A stretch of DNA of 64,000 nucleotides, from the NCBI RefSeq assembly GCF_025766255.1, contig NW_026516680.1, positions 492,018-556,017 on the forward strand, given 5' to 3'. The notes beneath the pieces were generated by a model. That model was not told the origin of the DNA and did not search any database. It saw only the letters and a program-made list of their open reading frames with translations. The position numbers and the translations under genes were made by a program. Shown in pieces: positions 60,759 to 64,000 of this stretch. The first letter of the stretch is position 1. Every line of letters starts with the position of its first letter. This DNA comes from Zychaea mexicana. Lineage: Eukaryota; Mucoromycota; Mucoromycetes; Mucorales; Lichtheimiaceae.

Positions 60759-61583
60759 TGTCGCTGGCCGATCGCATTAAACAAACAAGTCATGCCGTTT
60801 TGACAGGCACCTCGCTCTCAGGTAATAGCAAAACAGTGAGATAAGAGTGCACTGGCTAACAAAATTTTACATACATTAGTCGTGGCAGGAGCAACAACCG
60901 GCGCCGCGGTAGCGATTCTCAGAAATGCACCTGTCAAACAATATACCGTTACAACTGCACTTAATTGTGGTGTTTTTGGCGCAACGTTCTTCAGTAAGTA
61001 CATATAATATTGTATGAAAGAATAACTAAGTAGTTTAAAGCATCACATTTATCTTTATTCATTAGTTGTTCGTGAAACGTTTGCCAATCATCAACGAAAC
61101 AAAAATCCTCAGTTTGGCCTGGAAGATTCACAAACACGCGACTTTGACGATCTAGTGAGTAGTACCTTAGCAGGTGCTACGACAGGTGGTTTATTATCGG
61201 CTGTCTACCGTAAGTTTTCCTCTAGCAAGAAGAAAAGTATATGTAATTTCTCACAATTAACGAATAAATATCATACAGGTGGTCCACGAGGTGTGCTGCC
61301 GGGCGCTTTTATGTTTGGTACGATCTGTGCTGCCATACAAACTGTATATACAACGGGCAATCGATGGCGTCAAGAAGCCATTTTAGGCTCTGTATCATCA
61401 CCAGTAGAGCAAAAATCCATCTGGGAATCATTCAGCTTGCCTTCCTGGGTGCCCATGCGCATGCTTTCGAACGAAGAATACGAAGAGATGCTGGATACAC
61501 GGTTAAAAACTTTAGAGATGGAGGTTGAAGAAATTGAGCGTGAAATGAAGCACAGCAGCAATAGCAGCGACGTCAAGTCATAG
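60758..61583 (+). CDS. Tim17/Tim22/Tim23-family mitochondrial membrane protein
   Basis: Four exons (60758-60821, 60880-60993, 61066-61209, 61279-61583) give 208 residues. The family's Gly-rich helices are visible: VVAGATTGAAVAILRNAPVK, ALNCGVFGATFFIVRETFAN, VSSTLAGATTGGLLSAVYRG and LPGAFMFGTICAAIQTVYTT. GxxxG spacing is present in most of them. A charged C-terminal extension ends in a coiled coil (RLKTLEMEVEEIEREMK). The family includes translocase subunits and respiratory-complex assembly factors (for example TIMMDC1), and I cannot choose between them. The first residues, SLADRIKQTSHAVLTGTSLS, are short and amphipathic. A uORF stop overlaps the start codon. Confidence 0.75.
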
Positions 61584-61902
61584 AAAAAGAGATATAGAGA
61601 TCCTTTTGTATATACAGCCAATGGCAGTAATAAATTGTAGATAAATTCCAGCAACGAAGACCTAATAATATATATGCTGTCACTCCTGGATCATAAAAAA
61701 GCATCTTGCATTGTGTTGCAGGTCCTTTCTTGCCATGTCCCATTTTTATAAATATAGCACGATTCATGATAACCCACTTCTTTCTCCAAACTTCAATAAA
61801 TAGAGAAATGGCAGCCGTTGGCGTTGATGATGGAATATATGGTGTATATGGGAGAAAAAAAAAAGATATTATAACTGATGGACTTTGACAAAAAAATTGT
61901 GT

Positions 61903-63587
<1,685 letters not shown>

Positions 63588-63599
63588 GGTTTTTAACGT

Positions 63600-64000
63600 T
63601 TTGGAAAAAGTTGAAAGGAGAAAGGCTCACTAAGGGCAGGCAGCAGCAATTGCGTGTTCGTTCGGAAATCGAATCTCTTGTGACGCGCCATCATCACCGA
63701 TTACCATAAGCAGCTTTGCATAGTAATACGTTTAAAAGTTTTGGTTTTATTTAACGTCTCTTTGAACACTGCGTCTAAGGGGGACATTTTGCTCGAGACA
63801 GGACTGAGGGGGTATGACGGGGTAAAAACCCTGTGTGTGGCACAGGGAAAAGGTTGTGAGTGAGAAGACTGAGTATCTGCTTTAGTTTAGCTGGATGAGA
63901 AGATATAGGTGTGGGAGATGTATAGTTGAAGACGTGCGAGGGATAACGTTATATGAATGGGGCTCTCTTTTTGTTTCTTTTTGTTTTTTTTTCTTTTTTG
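63600..64000. other. RPT6 upstream region to window end
   Basis: This is 5' flank of RPT6. It contains pyrimidine and purine runs and a T-rich end. No coding region of another gene is visible in these 400 bp. Confidence 0.45.

Overview
This window looks like nuclear DNA from an early-diverging fungus, most likely Mucoromycota and probably Mucorales. The genes are dense and split by many short GT-AG introns. Intergenic DNA is AT-rich with CT and CA tracts. The gene content also fits: a GABA-B-like receptor ectodomain, a TPR/F-box/LRR protein, Ecl1 zinc proteins, a complete U5/SF3a splicing apparatus and remains of DDE transposons. I cannot name the species from sequence alone. Only one gene (left edge) is visibly cut by the window.

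Layout. 1-1515 (-): ligand-binding part of a class C receptor-like protein. 1.5-5.9 kb: no intact gene, but a 770-bp Tc1/mariner-type relic with perfect inverted ends. 5.9-8.3 kb (-): two head-to-tail Ecl1-family genes. 8.5-10.6 kb (-): RBBP4/Msi1 histone chaperone. 10.9-11.4 kb (-): an unrecognised single-exon protein. 11.7-12.5 kb (+): CMS1. 12.6-14.8 kb (-): TPR/F-box/LRR gene with an in-frame TGA. 16.1-17.9 kb (+): CENP-P. 18.2-22.4 kb (+): U5 snRNP GTPase Snu114. 22.6 kb (-): small secreted proline-rich protein. 23.2-23.8 kb (+): mitochondrial thioredoxin. 24.2-25.9 kb (-): bHLH factor.

26-37 kb is gene-poor. It holds a pogo/Tigger-type element relic (28.4-29.3 kb), mitochondrial uS11 (30.2-30.9 kb), a decayed F-box/LRR fragment (31.2-31.8 kb) and about 5 kb in which I recognise nothing. 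37.1-39.4 kb (+): POT/PTR2 peptide transporter. 40.2-42.8 kb: head-to-head SF3A2 and CSTF2. 43.2-44.6 kb (+): divergent septin. 44.8-50.7 kb: head-to-head AP-3 sigma and Munc13-like Ync13. 50.9-57.9 kb: head-to-head RIX1 and SAC3. 58.0 kb (-): universal stress protein. 60.8-61.6 kb (+): Tim17-family protein behind a uORF that overlaps its start codon. 61.9-63.6 kb (-): proteasome ATPase Rpt6.

Most genes are housekeeping: RNA processing (Snu114, SF3A2, CSTF2, SAC3), ribosome biogenesis (CMS1, RIX1), membrane traffic (AP-3 sigma, Ync13) and chromatin or kinetochore (RBBP4, CENP-P). I see no metabolic cluster, CRISPR array, tRNA or rRNA gene. Exon limits below were read by eye from splice sites and frame continuity.
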